NCBI GenBank assembly: GCA_945952065.1
Contig: CAMFGY010000004.1
Span: forward strand, 186,001-250,000
Direction: 5' to 3'
DNA from: an uncultured Burkholderiales bacterium
GTDB taxonomy: Bacteria > Pseudomonadota > Gammaproteobacteria > Burkholderiales > Burkholderiaceae_C
DNA: 64,000 nt
The notes under the pieces were generated by a model. It was not told where the DNA came from and made no database searches. It worked only from the letters and a program-made list of their open reading frames with translations. The translations under genes and the position numbers were made by a program. Shown piece by piece: positions 1-12,524 of this stretch (the stretch's first letter is position 1; each line of letters opens with the position of its first letter).

Positions 1-14
1 TCTTGGTCTGTCAT
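1..14 (-). CDS. 5' end of next gene in the lipid cluster (partial)
   Basis: An ATG at position 14 on the minus strand begins M-T-D-Q and runs off the window. A GGGAG Shine-Dalgarno-like sequence lies about nine bases upstream, and the frame follows the acyl carrier protein gene in the same direction after roughly 90 bases. In aryl polyene clusters a second acyl carrier protein or a small membrane protein often follows here, but too little is visible to name it. Confidence 0.35.
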
Positions 15-105
15 TGCTCACTACTCCCGGTGCGCTGCATGGGCTGCACCGTACTGCTGTTGGCAAGGCCCTCGCGGGGTCTGTGCCACAAAGCCGGTTT
101 GCGGC

Positions 106-378
106 TTATTTGCTGCGCTTTTCCGCCACGAACTGCGCCAAGGCACGGATGCTGGCGAAGTGTTTGCGGGTCTGTTCGGAATCCGCCGACATGCTCACCC
201 CATAGCGCTGCTGCAAAGCCAGGCCCAATTCCAAGGCATCAATCGAATCCAGGCCCAGGCCTTCCACGAACAGCGCCTGCTCGGGGTCAATGGCCTCGGG
301 GCTCAGGTCTTCCAGGTTCAGGCAGCTGATCAAAAGTTCTTTGATCTCGTGTTCGAGATCGAGTGCGACGGTGTTCAT
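106..378 (-). CDS. Acyl carrier protein (aryl polyene-type cluster)
   Basis: A 90-residue acyl carrier protein. The phosphopantetheine attachment site is visible as GLDSIDALEL, with the modified serine at residue 45, so the protein should carry acyl chains on a 4'-phosphopantetheine arm. The frame is open 53 codons further upstream, but that part lies inside the acyltransferase gene and reads as out-of-frame sequence. The ATG at 378 is chosen because it overlaps the acyltransferase stop in an ATGA arrangement (375-378), which suggests coupled translation. Position after a ketosynthase-like gene and a PlsC-type gene matches the dedicated carrier protein of aryl polyene clusters rather than housekeeping AcpP. 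Confidence 0.88.
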   Translation of the reverse strand: MNTVALDLEHEIKELLISCLNLEDLSPEAIDPEQALFVEGLGLDSIDALELGLALQQRYGVSMSADSEQTRKHFASIRALAQFVAEKRSK

Positions 379-1148
379 GTATGGGGTCCCTGATGCGAAA
401 AATAGGCCTGCAAATGGGCGGTCAGGCGGCGTGCCGCCAAGCCGGGTTCTTGCTGGGCTGAATCGAGAAATGGCTGGATCTGGATGTCCTCGCCCACACT
501 GATGTGGAAGTGCAGTGCTCGGTCGGCCACGCGCCACCAGGCTTGGCCCTTGGTCAAGCCAGGCGGCGTGCAGCGTATACGGATCGGCGTCACGGCCTGC
601 TGGGCGCGAATCGCGATCTGTGCCGCGCCTCTTTGCATTTTCAAGGCCTGGCCGGGACGACTGCGCGTACCCTCCGGAAATATGATGAGATTAGCGCCTT
701 GAGCCAGACTGTCCATACAGGATTGCAGCAATTCCGGGCCCTCGTTGTTGAGGACATAGCTGCAAGCGCGCACCGGCCCGAAGGTGAAGAGGTTGCGGGC
801 CAGCCCGGCCCGCACCACGCAGTCGGCGTTGCGGATCAGCGAAATCAAAAACACCACATCGATCAAGCTCGGGTGGTTGGCCAAGATCAACAGCCCCGGG
901 CGCTGCAAGCGCTCTAGATGCTCCAGCTCGTAGGTGATCAGACCCAGGCGCCGCATCAAGGCGATGAAGAGCGCAAAAGCACGGCTGACCACGGCGCGCG
1001 CATGGACTTGGCGGCGCAGTTGATGGCGCTGCAAGAGCAACAACAAGGGGAAGTACACCGAGCCCAGCAACAGGCCGCCGACGCCAAACACCAAAAAGGC
1101 CAGGGCTGTGGCGGCCACGCGGCCCAGCTTTTGCACCTCAGCCGGCAT
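375..1148 (-). CDS. PlsC-like 1-acyl-glycerol-3-phosphate acyltransferase
   Basis: A membrane acyltransferase of about 257 residues from the ATG at 1148. An N-terminal hydrophobic segment (about residues 10-40) precedes the catalytic motif NHPSLID (His about 92, Asp about 97), and FPEGTRSRPG follows at about 157-166, the acceptor-phosphate motif of the LPLAT family. It should transfer acyl groups from ACP or CoA onto a glycerol-phosphate or sugar acceptor in the inner membrane. The neighbouring ketosynthase-like and ACP genes point to attachment of an aryl polyene or similar specialised acyl chain. The start overlaps the upstream gene by about 11 bases and the stop overlaps the ACP start by 4. 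The frame continues upstream to 1262 inside the previous gene; that extension is not considered coding. Confidence 0.87.
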   Translation of the reverse strand: MPAEVQKLGRVAATALAFLVFGVGGLLLGSVYFPLLLLLQRHQLRRQVHARAVVSRAFALFIALMRRLGLITYELEHLERLQRPGLLILANHPSLIDVVFLISLIRNADCVVRAGLARNLFTFGPVRACSYVLNNEGPELLQSCMDSLAQGANLIIFPEGTRSRPGQALKMQRGAAQIAIRAQQAVTPIRIRCTPPGLTKGQAWWRVADRALHFHISVGEDIQIQPFLDSAQQEPGLAARRLTAHLQAYFSHQGPHT

Positions 1149-1869
1149 GGCGAGTCCAACGCCAGGGGCCGTGCTGCAGTTCAGCCTGCGGGCCCAGCAA
1201 AAATTCGAGCGTGCGCAAATCGGCTGGCAGATTCGAGGGCGCTGGCGCAGGGGCGGCTGCAATATCGGCTTGCAAGCTCAGCCCGCCTGCATGGCTCGCA
1301 TCCACGCGGCGCAACAAAGCGGCCCAAGCATGGATGAACTGCCACTCCCCTGCAGGGGAATACTGCGCGTAAACCTCGGGCAATGGCGCATCAAAACAAA
1401 CCAGCAGCACGGCGGGCGCGCCATCCGCCAGCAGGCCTTGGGCCTCGGCCACGCCTGCTTCGGCGGAATACTCACCGGCGCTGACCGCTGAGTAGTTGGA
1501 GCGATCTTGCCGTGCAATCGAATACAGCGCGCCAATGGCGTTGTGCACCGACAGGCTGAAGGCTGTGGGCGACAAAGGCTGAGCCTGGGCCAATTGCTCC
1601 AGCATGCCGACCGAACGCGCCAAGTCCCCCCAACGAGAGGCGAACACCATGGGGCAGGCTTCGGCAGGCTGCACCGCATAGGCGCTTTGCAGGGCAGCCC
1701 GCCCCAGCGGGTCCATGCGCCGACGCATCATGGCCGGCATGGCACTCAGGGCAGCGGTTTGGTCCCCGGTCAAGGGGCCCGGTTGCGCAAACCATGCCAA
1801 CCAATCGGCCTGGCTCTCCAGACCGGGCGCCCAAGCAGCCCATTGTTCAAGCGAGAAGCGTAAAGACAT
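1138..1869 (-). CDS. Beta-ketoacyl synthase-like chain length factor
   Basis: A 243-residue protein resembling the N-terminal half of a ketosynthase (beta-ketoacyl synthase chain-length-factor family). The conserved stretch SPTAFSLSVHNA at about residues 100-111 and VFASRWGDL at 75-83 support this. No ketosynthase Cys-His-His set is apparent, so it probably acts as a partner or gatekeeper of an active ketosynthase encoded further downstream. It is the first gene of the minus-strand cluster; the ATP synthase operon ends just upstream. The start at 1869 has only a weak purine-rich site. Gene order chain-length factor, acyltransferase, ACP is what aryl polyene clusters show. Confidence 0.8.
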   Translation of the reverse strand: MSLRFSLEQWAAWAPGLESQADWLAWFAQPGPLTGDQTAALSAMPAMMRRRMDPLGRAALQSAYAVQPAEACPMVFASRWGDLARSVGMLEQLAQAQPLSPTAFSLSVHNAIGALYSIARQDRSNYSAVSAGEYSAEAGVAEAQGLLADGAPAVLLVCFDAPLPEVYAQYSPAGEWQFIHAWAALLRRVDASHAGGLSLQADIAAAPAPAPSNLPADLRTLEFLLGPQAELQHGPWRWTRHAG

Positions 1870-1899
1870 GATGGCATTGAGGGCCCTCCGAAAACGGCT

Positions 1900-1921
1900 C
1901 CGCCGCGACGAGTCGCGGCGG
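1900..1921. repeat. Perfect GC-rich palindrome between atpC and the lipid cluster
   Basis: Arms CCGCCGCGAC (1900-1909) and GTCGCGGCGG (1912-1921) are perfect complements separated by two bases. A second palindrome, TCAGGCC-AA-GGCCTGA at 1981-1996, sits directly after the atpC stop. Either could fold at the 3' end of the ATP synthase mRNA, but neither is followed by a T-run, so intrinsic termination is uncertain. The first could equally be an operator for the downstream cluster. Confidence 0.5.
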
Positions 1922-1996
1922 ATGTTCGAGAGTCCGGTCCAGTCTAAAGAATGGTGAGGTCTCGCTTTACAAGGGCGGTCTCAGGCCAAGGCCTGA

Positions 1997-2413
1997 TCAG
2001 TTCTTGCGGAACTTGCGCAGTGCGGCGATCTGAGCCGCCATGGCGGCGAACTCGCCTTGCGCCTTGGCAAAGTCGATATCGCTCTTGGCGTTCTTCATCG
2101 CTTCTTCGGCCAAAGCACGTGCTTCCAGCGCCTTGGCTTCGTCCAGGTCCTTGCCGCGGATCGCGGTGTCGGCCAACACGGTCACCTTGCCGGGTTGCAC
2201 TTCCAACAAGCCGCCCGCCACGAAAACAAACTCTTCCTGGGCGTTGTCAGCGCGCTGGATGCGCACCGCACCGGGCTTGATACGGGTGATCAGCGGGGTG
2301 TGATTGGGCAGAATGCCCAGCTCACCGCTTTCACCCGGCAGCGCCACAAACTTAGCCTCGCCGGAGAAGATTTGCTCTTCGGCGGAGACCACATCGACGT
2401 GGATGGTTGCCAT
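1997..2413 (-). CDS. atpC: ATP synthase epsilon subunit
   Basis: A 138-residue epsilon subunit of the F1 sector, last gene of the operon. The N-terminal beta-sandwich carries the family signature [15 protein letters not shown] (about residues 27-41), and the C-terminal part (about 88-138) is alanine-rich and helical, as expected for the helix pair that couples rotation and can inhibit ATP hydrolysis. The length is normal. It lies 74 bases downstream of atpD and is followed by two GC-rich palindromes that may mark the transcript end. Confidence 0.97.
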   Translation of the reverse strand: MATIHVDVVSAEEQIFSGEAKFVALPGESGELGILPNHTPLITRIKPGAVRIQRADNAQEEFVFVAGGLLEVQPGKVTVLADTAIRGKDLDEAKALEARALAEEAMKNAKSDIDFAKAQGEFAAMAAQIAALRKFRKN

Positions 2414-2487
2414 CTTGAATCTTCCTTAGCGTTTGCCTTGAAAACTGTGCTGAAAAACAGGGAGAGCTGGCGCCCTCCCGGGTTTCA

Positions 2488-4841
<2,354 letters not shown>

Positions 4842-4903
4842 GATTTCTCCTGTTCAGATGGGGCGGTTCAGCGCAGAGTGCTTGGTCCGCCCCGTCATGG
4901 GCA

Positions 4904-6457
4904 TTAAGCGAAGGACTTCTTGAAGGAAGTGATCGCAGCGTTCAACTCGGCTTCGGCATCCTTGTCCATGGCCTTGTCGGCTTCCAGCTTGGCCAGCAAA
5001 GCGGCGTGGCTGGTCTTCAGGAACTGATGCAGGCCGTGTTCGAAAGCCAGAACCTTCTTCACGTCCAGGCTGTCCATAAAGCCCTTGTTCACTGCGTACA
5101 GTGTGGCGCCCATCAGGCTGATTGGCAGCGGCGAGTACTGAGCTTGCTTGAGCAACTCGGTCACGCGAGCACCGCGGTCCAGCTGCTTGCGGGTGGACTC
5201 GTCCAGATCCGAAGCGAACTGCGCAAAGGCGGCCAGTTCACGGTACTGCGCCAAGTCGGTACGGATACCGCCGGACAGGCCCTTCACCAGCTTGGTCTGA
5301 GCAGCGCCACCGACGCGCGACACCGAGATACCGGCGTTGATCGCAGGACGGATACCGGCGTTGAACAGATTGGTTTCCAGGAAGATCTGACCGTCAGTGA
5401 TCGAAATCACGTTGGTCGGCACGAAGGCGGACACGTCGCCGGCCTGGGTTTCGATGATAGGCAGCGCGGTCAGCGAACCGGTCTTGCCCTTCACTTCGCC
5501 CTTGGTGAAGGCTTCCACGTACTCGGCGTTGACGCGAGCCGCGCGCTCCAGCAGACGGCTGTGCAGATAGAACACGTCGCCAGGGTAGGCTTCACGGCCT
5601 GGAGGACGACGCAGCAGCAGCGACACTTGACGGTAAGCCACAGCCTGCTTGGACAGATCGTCATAAACGATCAGCGCGTCTTGACCGCGATCGCGGAAGT
5701 ACTCGCCCATCGTGCAGCCCGAGTAGGCCGAGACGTACTGCATCGCAGCCGATTCAGAAGCCGAGGCCGCCACGACGATGGTGTATTCCATCGCGCCATT
5801 GGCTTCCAGCGCACGCACCACGTTTTTGATCGACGAAGCCTTCTGGCCGATCGCAACGTAGATACAGGTCATGTTCTGACCCTTCTGGCTGATGATGGCG
5901 TCGATCGCGACGGCAGTCTTGCCGGTCTGACGGTCACCAATGATCAGCTCGCGCTGGCCACGGCCAACGGGCACCATGGAGTCGATGGACTTCAGACCGG
6001 TTTGCACAGGCTGGTCCACAGACTTACGGGCGATCACGCCGGGAGCGACCTTTTCGATCACGTCCGTCATCTTGGCGTTGATCGGGCCCTTGCCGTCGAT
6101 CGGCTGACCCAAGGCGTTGACCACGCGGCCCACCAGCTCAGGACCAACCGGCACTTCCAGAATGCGGCCCGTGCACTTGACGGTGTCGCCTTCGGAGATG
6201 TGCTCGTAAGCACCCAAGATCACGGCGCCGACAGAGTCGCGCTCGAGGTTCAGCGCCAGGCCGAAGCTCTGGCTGCCGTCGGCGGCGGCCGGGAACTCCA
6301 GCATTTCGCCTTGCATCACGTCGGACAGGCCGTGGATGCGAACGATACCGTCAGACACCGACACCACGGTGCCTTGGTTGCGGACGTCCGTCGAAGTGCC
6401 AAGGCCTTCAATGCGGCTCTTGATCAGTTCGGAAATTTCAGCAGGATTCAAATTCAT
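4904..6457 (-). CDS. atpA: ATP synthase alpha subunit
   Basis: The 517-residue non-catalytic nucleotide-binding subunit of F1. The P-loop GDRQTGKTA lies at about residues 169-177, and the signatures [16 protein letters not shown]-type (about 146-162) and [20 protein letters not shown] are intact. The ATG at 6457 ([11 protein letters not shown]) is chosen over an upstream ATG five codons earlier because it matches the family N terminus that contacts the delta subunit. It is separated from atpH by 91 bases. Confidence 0.98.
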   Translation of the reverse strand: MNLNPAEISELIKSRIEGLGTSTDVRNQGTVVSVSDGIVRIHGLSDVMQGEMLEFPAAADGSQSFGLALNLERDSVGAVILGAYEHISEGDTVKCTGRILEVPVGPELVGRVVNALGQPIDGKGPINAKMTDVIEKVAPGVIARKSVDQPVQTGLKSIDSMVPVGRGQRELIIGDRQTGKTAVAIDAIISQKGQNMTCIYVAIGQKASSIKNVVRALEANGAMEYTIVVAASASESAAMQYVSAYSGCTMGEYFRDRGQDALIVYDDLSKQAVAYRQVSLLLRRPPGREAYPGDVFYLHSRLLERAARVNAEYVEAFTKGEVKGKTGSLTALPIIETQAGDVSAFVPTNVISITDGQIFLETNLFNAGIRPAINAGISVSRVGGAAQTKLVKGLSGGIRTDLAQYRELAAFAQFASDLDESTRKQLDRGARVTELLKQAQYSPLPISLMGATLYAVNKGFMDSLDVKKVLAFEHGLHQFLKTSHAALLAKLEADKAMDKDAEAELNAAITSFKKSFA

Positions 6458-6548
6458 TGCTATGGCTCCCATCTGGCCCGCCGTCTTTTTGCAAAGCGAT
6501 TGACACAGGGATGAACGGGTAGGGTGGCGTCGCGCTCGGGCCTGAAAA

Positions 6549-7082
6549 TCAGGCCGTGAGCGCCACTTTCATGCGTTCCAGACGGTACTTGACCGAGGTG
6601 TCCAGCACCTCATCGCCAACCACCGCCCGAATGCCGCCAATCAGCGAAGGTTCCAGCACGACTTGCGCTTCGAGCTTGCGAGCAAAACGCTTTTCCAGCG
6701 CCGCCTTGACGTCGGCCAGTTGGGCGGCGTCAATGGGGAAGGCGCTGTAGATCAAAGCGTCGGCAACGCCGGCTGCAGCATTGGCCAAGACATGGAATTG
6801 CGCGGCCACCGCAGGCAAGGCGCTCAGGCGCCCGTTGGCGATGACGGTGCGCAGGAAGTTCTGCACACCTTCAGCCAACTCGACCTTGGCGGTCTGCGTC
6901 GTGACGACATAGACCTGCTCAGGCGTTGCTTTGGGATGATCGGCAAACTGGCGCAGCTCAGGCGCCGCGGCCACTTGGGCCAGGGCGTCGAGTTGCTGGC
7001 CCCAAGCCTTGACGTCGTGCTGACGCGCTACTTGGTAGAGCGCTTCAGCGTACGGACGGGCAATGGTTGCGAGCTCGGCCAT
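6549..7082 (-). CDS. atpH: ATP synthase delta subunit
   Basis: A 177-residue delta subunit that joins the top of F1 to the b-subunit stalk. The N-terminal helical bundle begins [15 protein letters not shown] (residues 5-19), the usual family signature, and the C-terminal part has the typical [18 protein letters not shown] segment. It begins two bases after the atpF stop, consistent with coupled translation. Confidence 0.97.
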   Translation of the reverse strand: MAELATIARPYAEALYQVARQHDVKAWGQQLDALAQVAAAPELRQFADHPKATPEQVYVVTTQTAKVELAEGVQNFLRTVIANGRLSALPAVAAQFHVLANAAAGVADALIYSAFPIDAAQLADVKAALEKRFARKLEAQVVLEPSLIGGIRAVVGDEVLDTSVKYRLERMKVALTA

Positions 7083-7084
7083 GC

Positions 7085-7555
7085 TTACAGCTCCGTCTTC
7101 AGGCGATTCAACAATTCGGCGTGCACGCTGGCGTTGACCTCGCGCTGCAGAATTTGCTCGGCACCCTTGACGGCCAAGGCGGCGACTTGCTCGCGCAAGG
7201 CTTCGCGGGCACGCATGGACTGCTGTTCGGCTTCGGCTTGCGCGTCAGCAACGATCTTGGCAGCCTTTTCTTCTGCTTGGCTCGCAGCAGCAGCCACGAT
7301 GGCTGCGGCGCGCTTTTCAGCATCAGCCAGCAGCTTGGTGGTTTCGCCACGGGTCAGCGCCAATTGCTCGTCAACCTTCTTGTTGGCACTGGCCAACTCG
7401 GCCTTGGCCTTGTCGGCCGCTGCCAGACCGTCAGCGATCTTGGCGGCGCGCTCGTCCAGGGCCTTCATCATTGGAGGCCAGATGAAGCGCATGGTGAACC
7501 AGACAAGGACCGCAAAAACGATCGCTTGCAGGAACAGTGTTGCGTTGATATTCAC
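7085..7555 (-). CDS. atpF: ATP synthase subunit b
   Basis: A 156-residue peripheral stalk subunit. One N-terminal membrane helix (about residues 5-25, including [16 protein letters not shown]-like sequence) is followed by a long, highly charged alanine-rich helix that dimerises as a coiled coil and binds delta. The sequence from [13 protein letters not shown] onward is characteristic. Length matches the proteobacterial family. Confidence 0.97.
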   Translation of the reverse strand: MNINATLFLQAIVFAVLVWFTMRFIWPPMMKALDERAAKIADGLAAADKAKAELASANKKVDEQLALTRGETTKLLADAEKRAAAIVAAAASQAEEKAAKIVADAQAEAEQQSMRAREALREQVAALAVKGAEQILQREVNASVHAELLNRLKTEL

Positions 7556-7593
7556 AGAGCTATCCTTTCAACTGTGAAAGGTTGAAGCATCAA

Positions 7594-8822
<1,229 letters not shown>

Positions 8823-8846
8823 CGTCAGTTTCCGTCCGCGTATTTA

Positions 8847-9347
8847 CTAAACTTTTCGAGCCCGGCCCTGCCACAGCAGCGCCAGCCAATTAACCTTCAA
8901 GCACCCGACCAAAGCCGCCAACAAAGCCAGCCAGCTCAAATCAGGCATTCCAACCGCAGTCACTGCCAAGATGGCAATGGCCGTCATGATCTTGATCAGC
9001 TCCCAGAACATGAAACCCAGCACGGCAGCGCCAGGAATCCCTCTGAACAGCCCGGTCATGCCCCACGCCATCAAGGCATTGGGCAAAACCACCGCAGCCG
9101 CCCCACACAGAGCCGACCACGCTGTTTTGCTTTGCCCGGTGAACAACCACCCCAACAGGGCGATCAACACCCCCACCACAGCCTGCATCACCACGATTCG
9201 CCAAGGCGAAATCGGCGGGTGCTTGGCTGACAAGGCCTGCGCTTCTTCTCGCGTCAGAGTCTTGAAAGGCAGCGCTTCAACCTCACCCTCCCAATCCAGG
9301 TCGTTTTGAGCAACTTTGGAAGCTCCATTGCGCTCGTTCGAACTCAT
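8847..9347 (-). CDS. atpI: ATP synthase subunit I
   Basis: A 166-residue accessory membrane protein at the head of the operon, thought to help assemble the c-ring. The first 50 or so residues are polar, followed by four hydrophobic segments (GIVVMQAVVGVLIALLGW-like through SWLALLAALVGCLKVNWLALL). The start at 9347 is chosen because the ATG ten codons earlier gives an atypical extension. Assignment rests on position directly before atpB, size and topology, since this family is poorly conserved. Confidence 0.88.
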   Translation of the reverse strand: MSSNERNGASKVAQNDLDWEGEVEALPFKTLTREEAQALSAKHPPISPWRIVVMQAVVGVLIALLGWLFTGQSKTAWSALCGAAAVVLPNALMAWGMTGLFRGIPGAAVLGFMFWELIKIMTAIAILAVTAVGMPDLSWLALLAALVGCLKVNWLALLWQGRARKV

Positions 9348-9379
9348 GTCGGTCAGATGGATGTCGGCAAAACCCAAAG

Positions 9380-9385
9380 ATTATA
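9380..9385 (-). promoter_or_regulatory. Candidate -10 element of the ATP synthase operon
   Basis: A perfect TATAAT on the minus strand, 33 bases upstream of the atpI start, in otherwise GC-rich DNA. A TTGTCG lies upstream, but its 20-base spacer is longer than ideal, so the -35 element is unclear. The stretch between here and the lactonase gene (9386-9606) holds no convincing gene. Confidence 0.42.
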
Positions 9386-9606
9386 TGTGGAAACCCGTAA
9401 GGCCCCGACAAGACCCCTGTTGAGCACCGGCAACGCCAGCGCCATCGGGCCGCTTGTCAGCCTCTGTGACTTCTGGCATGCGCCGTCAGCAGGGCCGCGG
9501 CGCCAGCAATCCAAGCCCTGCATTCCAGGGATCTGCGCCCGGGAGCGGCCCGCCAATGCCCGGCCGGCACCTCGGCCCGACCAGCCCGCGGCTTGCCCGC
9601 GCTGAA

Positions 9607-10527
9607 TCAAAGGCGCAGCAGATGCGCCGGCAGACCCGGCACTTCAACCCGCACACGCAGCACGCAACCCGCCCATGGCTGCTGCGCCAACTCTTCGGCC
9701 GGTCGTCCAGCACGGGCGGTGGTGATGTAGAGCGTGCGCAGATCGGCGTCACCAAAGGTCGGCATGGTCGGGCAGCGCACCGGCAGGCGCAACTCTTGCA
9801 AAACCTGCCCCTCGGGCGAGAGTCGCAGCAGGCGCTGGCCTTCAAACATGGCCACCCAATAGCAACCTTGGGCATCCACCGCCGCGCCATCGGGCCGACC
9901 GCCATAGGCCTCCAGCGGCTGATTTGCCGCACGGGCCGGGAAGCGGGCCAACAACTGGCGCTCACCCAAGCTGCCGCTGGCTGGGTCAAACGCAAAGCGA
10001 TAGATTTCATGCGCCTTGGTGTCCGACCAATACAGGGTGCGCTGATCCGGGCTCCAAGCCAAGCCGTTAGAGGTGACGATGTCTTTGGCCATCAATTGGA
10101 AGGCGCCGCGCTCATAACGATACAAACCAGCGTCAGGCAAGCGCGCATCGTCAATGGTCCCCACCCAAAGCCGCCCTTGCGCATCGGGCTTGCCGTCGTT
10201 GAAGCGCTGGCGGCCGGCGTCATACGGGGGCGCTGCGAGTGGCTGGCGAGAACCGTCTTGCGGATTCAAACGCCACAAGCCATTGCGCTGCGCCACGGCC
10301 AAGCCGCCGCCAGCGATCAACGCGATGCAGCCCGGCTCGCTGTCGAGCTGCCACTGGCGCAAGTCGCCGCTGGCCGGGTGCAGACGCAAAACTTGCTGCC
10401 CAGGGATGTCGACGTAGTAAAGCGCTTGTTCTTCCGCATGCCACAAGGGCGATTCGCCGAGAGCGGCGGCATGGGGGCCGGCAGGCTCAATGCGATACAG
10501 CGTGTCGGGGGTGTCGGTGGAGCTCAT
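9607..10527 (-). CDS. SMP-30/gluconolactonase family protein
   Basis: A 306-residue six-bladed beta-propeller lactonase of the SMP-30/regucalcin/LRE family, cytosolic (no signal peptide). Metal-site motifs are present: LGESPLWH with Glu24, RFNDGKPDAQGRLWVGT near residues 108-124, TSNGLAWSPD near 152-161 and GRPDGAAVDAQG near 209-220. Such enzymes hydrolyse sugar lactones, for example gluconolactone. No sugar dehydrogenase or transporter is adjacent, so the substrate is unknown. The ribosome binding site is weak. Confidence 0.87.
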   Translation of the reverse strand: MSSTDTPDTLYRIEPAGPHAAALGESPLWHAEEQALYYVDIPGQQVLRLHPASGDLRQWQLDSEPGCIALIAGGGLAVAQRNGLWRLNPQDGSRQPLAAPPYDAGRQRFNDGKPDAQGRLWVGTIDDARLPDAGLYRYERGAFQLMAKDIVTSNGLAWSPDQRTLYWSDTKAHEIYRFAFDPASGSLGERQLLARFPARAANQPLEAYGGRPDGAAVDAQGCYWVAMFEGQRLLRLSPEGQVLQELRLPVRCPTMPTFGDADLRTLYITTARAGRPAEELAQQPWAGCVLRVRVEVPGLPAHLLRL

Positions 10528-10590
10528 GGCGGGCTTGGGTGCTGAAAAGATGCCGCCATGCTATGCCGGTAACCCCATGAAACTCGCGCC

Positions 10591-11085
10591 TCAGGCCAGA
10601 TCGACCTTCAAATAGTGGGCGCCCGGGATGGGGTTGAAGTAGTAAGGCGGCACCGCCTCAAAGCCCAAGCTTTCATAAAGACCCCGGGCGGCTTCCATAT
10701 CATCCAAGGTGTCCAAGAGCATGGCTGAGTAGCCCGCCTGCACCGCGGCGTCGATCAAACGCTGCGCCAGGATGCGGCCGATGCCAAAGCGGCGAAACTC
10801 CGGGCGCACATACAGCCGCTTCATCTCGCAGGCATTGGCGTAATCAACATCGGGCAGCGCCCTGAAGCCCACGCAACCGGCCACTTGCCCGTCCACCAAG
10901 GCCAGCAACAACAGGCCAGACGGTGCCTCGTACTGGCCAGGCAGGGATTGCAACTCCGCCTCAAAGTCTTGAAAGCACAGGTCCACATTCAAGCTGGCCG
11001 CATAGTCGCGAAGGATTTTGCGCGTCGCCTCCCACAGCTCGGGGCTGTCGGGCGTGATCAATTGGATGTCGGGGCTGCTGTTCAT
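10591..11085 (-). CDS. GNAT family N-acetyltransferase
   Basis: A 164-residue stand-alone acetyltransferase. The acetyl-CoA loop reads VRPEFRRFGIGRILAQRL (about residues 92-109), preceded by the beta-strand EMKRLYV and followed by GYSAMLLDTLDDMEAARGLYESLGF, the usual motif B. The substrate is unknown; this subfamily includes many uncharacterised small-molecule acetylases. It is transcribed in the same direction as the lactonase but with separate spacing. Confidence 0.88.
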   Translation of the reverse strand: MNSSPDIQLITPDSPELWEATRKILRDYAASLNVDLCFQDFEAELQSLPGQYEAPSGLLLLALVDGQVAGCVGFRALPDVDYANACEMKRLYVRPEFRRFGIGRILAQRLIDAAVQAGYSAMLLDTLDDMEAARGLYESLGFEAVPPYYFNPIPGAHYLKVDLA

Positions 11086-11129
11086 TCATTCACGGCAAAT
11101 CAGACCTCAGTGTACCCAGCACCCAGCGC

Positions 11130-11819
11130 TCAGGCCGGCGCGAGGTTGACCAGAAGATACACCCCGGCCAAACAGGCCATCAGCAAGGTCAAGGCAAACA
11201 GCCGAGTCGCCCAAGAGTCCTGACTTGCAGGAATGGCCGCAGACAGTGCTTTGTCGCCACTGAGCATGGGGCCCAGCAAGTCTTTACGGTGCCGCACCCG
11301 ATAAAACACAATCGCGCCAACATGCAAAGCCACCAGGGCGAACAAACCCCATTGCCCATAGCTCTTGTGATAGGCCGTCCAGGCCAGACTGACTTCGCTG
11401 GACACAAAGGCGATCAAGGGGCCCGTTGTTGCGATTTCATCATCGGCAATCAAGCCCGAGGCCACCTGGGCCAACAACCAAGCGAGCATGGCCAAGACCG
11501 ACAAAGCGCCCAGGGGGTTGTGTCCCACATCGAAATGCTCATGGGGCAAGGCCTGACCCCGCAAATAGCGCAAGAACGCTGCCGGGGAATAGAAGAAACT
11601 GCTGAAGCGCGACCAACGCCCACCCACCAGCCCCCACAGAATGCGAAAGCCGACCAGGGCCAAGACCGCGTAACCCAGCCGCATATGCCAGACCATGGCA
11701 TTGCCGCCGAGTTTGGCGCTGAGCACCGAGCCCAGCACACAGACCACCAAGGCCCAGTGAAACACGCGGGTCGGCAAGTCCCAAACCCGGACCGGCTTCA
11801 ATTGCCCCAGCTGACTCAT
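11130..11819 (-). CDS. Cytochrome b561 / Ni,Fe-hydrogenase type cytochrome b
   Basis: A 229-residue di-haem membrane cytochrome b. The N-terminal VWDLPTRVFHWALV is the family signature, with His in the first helix; further candidate haem ligands lie in MVWHMRLGY and in VALHVGAIVFYRVRH. Four to five membrane helices are apparent. It probably passes electrons from quinol to a periplasmic acceptor. A cytochrome c' gene is divergently transcribed from the shared 173-base region, which suggests the two work together. The ATG at 11819 is preferred to the upstream in-frame ATG at 11945, which would give an arginine-rich extension. Confidence 0.88.
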   Translation of the reverse strand: MSQLGQLKPVRVWDLPTRVFHWALVVCVLGSVLSAKLGGNAMVWHMRLGYAVLALVGFRILWGLVGGRWSRFSSFFYSPAAFLRYLRGQALPHEHFDVGHNPLGALSVLAMLAWLLAQVASGLIADDEIATTGPLIAFVSSEVSLAWTAYHKSYGQWGLFALVALHVGAIVFYRVRHRKDLLGPMLSGDKALSAAIPASQDSWATRLFALTLLMACLAGVYLLVNLAPA

Positions 11820-11992
11820 ACCTGATGCTCCTTTGCCATGGCCGGGACGATAGCGCATGCGGCAAAAGCTGCAAAGATCAACACTCTTGCCTACACTGCG
11901 CCCAGCAAGCCGCCCTTGGACGGCTTGCCCCATTCGCACTCTCACTCAATGCTTTGCCCCTGGCTTGCCAGACCCTGATGAAGGATGCCCGC

Positions 11993-12457
11993 ATGAAGAA
12001 GATGAAATCTGTTTTGATCGCTTTGGCCAGTGTGGCCGGCCTCTGCAGCGCCCTGCCGGCCAGTGCGCAGTTTCAAAAGCCCGAAGACGCCGTCAAGTAC
12101 CGCAAGGCGGCCTTCACGGTGATGGGCACGCACTTTGGTCGCATTGGCGCCATGGTGCAGGGCAAGGCGCCATTTGACGGCGCTGCCGCTGCCGCCAATG
12201 CCGAGATCGTGGCCGACCTGGCCAAGCTGCCTTTCAGCGCCTTTGTTGAGGGCACCAGCGGCACCGACAAAGGCTCGCCCAAGGCCAGCGTCTGGAGTGA
12301 ACGCGCCAAATTCGACGAGGGCGCGCGCGCCATGCAAAGCGAGGTGGCCAAGCTGGCCGTCGCAGCCAAGGCCAACAATCTGGACACCCTGAAAGCGGCC
12401 TTTGGCAGCGCGGCCAAGACTTGCAAGTCCTGCCACGACACCTTCCGCAACGACTGA
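11993..12457 (+). CDS. Cytochrome c' family protein
   Basis: A periplasmic 154-residue cytochrome of the c' (class II) type. The signal peptide MKKMKSVLIALASVAGLCSALPASAQ spans about residues 1-26, given here as two parts: the basic start MKKMK and the cleavage region PASAQ. The haem motif CKSCH lies near the C terminus, the class II arrangement, and most of the chain is helical. An AAGGA site sits seven bases before the chosen ATG. Function may be electron transfer or nitric oxide binding. It is divergent from the cytochrome b gene and ends in a strong terminator. Confidence 0.88.
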   Translation: MKKMKSVLIALASVAGLCSALPASAQFQKPEDAVKYRKAAFTVMGTHFGRIGAMVQGKAPFDGAAAAANAEIVADLAKLPFSAFVEGTSGTDKGSPKASVWSERAKFDEGARAMQSEVAKLAVAAKANNLDTLKAAFGSAAKTCKSCHDTFRND

Positions 12458-12485
12458 TCGGCCGCTCGATCTGCCTTGCCTTCTC

Positions 12486-12512
12486 AAGGGCTGCCAGCCG
12501 GCAGCCCTTTTT
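12486..12512 (+). terminator. Rho-independent terminator of the cytochrome c' gene
   Basis: Arms AAGGGCTGCC (12486-12495) and GGCAGCCCTT (12500-12509) form a ten-base-pair stem with an AGCC loop, followed by a run of T. It lies 28 bases after the cytochrome c' stop. Confidence 0.85.
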
Positions 12513-12524
12513 GCTGACTGGGGT

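Noticed and set aside
9353-9610. 85-codon minus-strand frame between atpI and the lactonase
   Set aside because: Overlaps the likely atp promoter, no ribosome site and low-complexity composition.
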